From Porphyromonas loveana (GTDB taxonomy: Bacteria > Bacteroidota > Bacteroidia > Bacteroidales > Porphyromonadaceae), in contig NZ_QEKY01000012.1 of NCBI RefSeq assembly GCF_003096695.1, positions 1 to 64,000 of the forward strand: DNA of 64,000 nucleotides, in the 5' to 3' direction. Positions 63,265 to 64,000 of the stretch are shown in pieces. The position numbers and the translations under genes are program-made. Numbering within the stretch: position 1 is the stretch's first letter; each line of letters begins with the position of its first letter. A model generated the notes under the pieces. The model was not told the DNA's origin and did no database searches. It saw nothing but the letters and a program-made list of their open reading frames with translations.

Positions 63265-63741
63265 TTAGTTGGCACGCTCAAGCAGCCATGCATCCTGGAA
63301 ATTAGGAGCATAACGTTCCTTGACGGCCTCGCGAGCTGCGATAGCTTCGTCGCGAGTGGGGAAGCTGGCTACGATCACACGAAGCATTCCCTGCTCGTTC
63401 TCGGCCAAGATAGGAGTATAGCCTTCAGATTCTAGACGTTCCTTGAGCGAACGTGCATTGGTAGCATTACGGAAGCTACCTACTACTACGCTGTAGCGAT
63501 CCAGACGAGAAGCATCTTCGCCGCTGTAAGCAGAAAGTTTCTCCTGACGGATTTGCACATTGGTAGCCGGCTTAGATACGATCGGGCGTGCTACAGTTTC
63601 CGAGTCATCTGCTAAGGCAACCTCACGCTCTTTGGCCTGTTCATAGGCCTGGCGGTATGCGCTCTGCTTGGATTTGCAAGAGCCGAAAGCAACCGTCATA
63701 GCTACGGCGGCTGCCAAAACAACCATCTTATTCATCTTCAT
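63265..63741 (-). CDS. SPOR-domain lipoprotein
   Basis: A 158-residue protein with a lipoprotein signal (lipobox FGSC, Cys about residue 22), a charged linker (about 25-75) and a C-terminal SPOR domain (about 78-155) with YSVVVGSFRNATNARSL and RVIVASFPTRDEA. SPOR domains bind denuded glycan strands at septa. Its place directly ahead of murB supports a cell-wall role. An ATG two codons in (63735) is also possible. Confidence 0.92.
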   Translation of the reverse strand: MKMNKMVVLAAAVAMTVAFGSCKSKQSAYRQAYEQAKEREVALADDSETVARPIVSKPATNVQIRQEKLSAYSGEDASRLDRYSVVVGSFRNATNARSLKERLESEGYTPILAENEQGMLRVIVASFPTRDEAIAAREAVKERYAPNFQDAWLLERAN

Positions 63742-63773
63742 TCTTTTTGAATTATTAGAGAGTACTCCGTTTG

Positions 63774-63781
63774 CAAAGATA
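63774..63781 (-). promoter_or_regulatory. -7 box of the SPOR-murB-lipB operon
   Basis: TATCTTTG on the minus strand, 32 bases before the SPOR gene start. No -33 TTTG at the expected distance. The remaining bases to 64000 show nothing. Confidence 0.6.
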
Positions 63782-64000
63782 TAGTATTATCGTAAAAACG
63801 GGCACATTTAGTATTTGCTTCTTCGCACGGAGGTGTCATCGATGGCATATTGACAGACTTTTCCACTGCTCAGTATCAGTTATGTGTTCATGCGTATATA
63901 TGAGATTTGAAACAGGAAGATACTTAAACTCATTTGTGACGACAGACCTTTCCTGTCAAGAATTGGAGTGTAAATCGGTAATTTCCCATTTCGGAAAATT

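Overview
The window reads as chromosome of a Bacteroidota oral anaerobe, almost certainly Porphyromonas gingivalis. The reasons are the protein repertoire (rubrerythrin, Na+/H+-type RNF cluster with RseC, tandem OmpH/Skp after BamA, GLPGLI and DUF6242/DUF6089 proteins, NamZ/DUF1343, Ala/Glu-tailed S16), the recurrent Bacteroidota promoter TAnnTTTG (-7) with TTTG or CTTG about 19-21 bases upstream, and short intergenic repeats of the MITE/minisatellite type known from that species. No insertion sequence, prophage, CRISPR array or rRNA operon was found. The species name rests on recognition, not on a database search.

Layout. 1-6601: a promoter with a long leader, then a small membrane protein and a five-gene MacB/TolC-type ABC efflux operon. 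6602-7544: intergenic, first copy of a repeated element. 7545-14281: lipoprotein, small barrel, UppS, BamA and two Skp/OmpH chaperones, i.e. envelope biogenesis. 14536-15114: rubrerythrin on its own promoter, then the second copy of the element. 16237-19269: four genes joined by ATGA overlaps (DUF4199, GT2, nitroreductase, ApbE). 19343-24860 (-): rnfAEGDCB-rseC, facing ApbE, which flavinylates Rnf subunits. 25173-26462 (-): TPR protein behind a cluster of TTTTGGCGC motifs. 26911-30650: tiny exported peptide, GLPGLI protein and a TonB-receptor-like barrel. 30736-36325: S41 protease, CorA with a structured leader, CutC, NamZ, transaldolase. 36525-41256 (-): tRNA-Gln, rpsP, GlsB-like protein, uvrA, two tRNA-Leu and tRNA-Gly. 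41435-44464 (-): DUF486, HMA-CDF metal transporter, third copy of the element, two lipoproteins. 44624-49852 (-): tRNA-His, membrane protein, M3 peptidase, TPR protein. 50192-50449: six 43-bp tandem repeats. 50728-57413: PgpH-like c-di-AMP phosphodiesterase and shikimate kinase, then comEC and rpe on the minus strand, then umuDC. 57451-63741 (-): truA, topA, an MBL-LipB fusion, murB and a SPOR lipoprotein.

Most noteworthy: (1) a three-copy intergenic element in which each copy has a -7 box, a short ORF (28-48 codons, Pro-x-Leu-Phe-like core), a terminator hairpin with compensatory changes, a 22-bp-period TATAAAG minisatellite and a distal arm; (2) the corA leader, with interleaved hairpins over a perfect Shine-Dalgarno and an 11-codon leader peptide that ends on the corA start; (3) the coupled peptide/GLPGLI/TonB-like operon; (4) a metallo-beta-lactamase/LipB fusion. 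All functional statements are inferences from sequence pattern.
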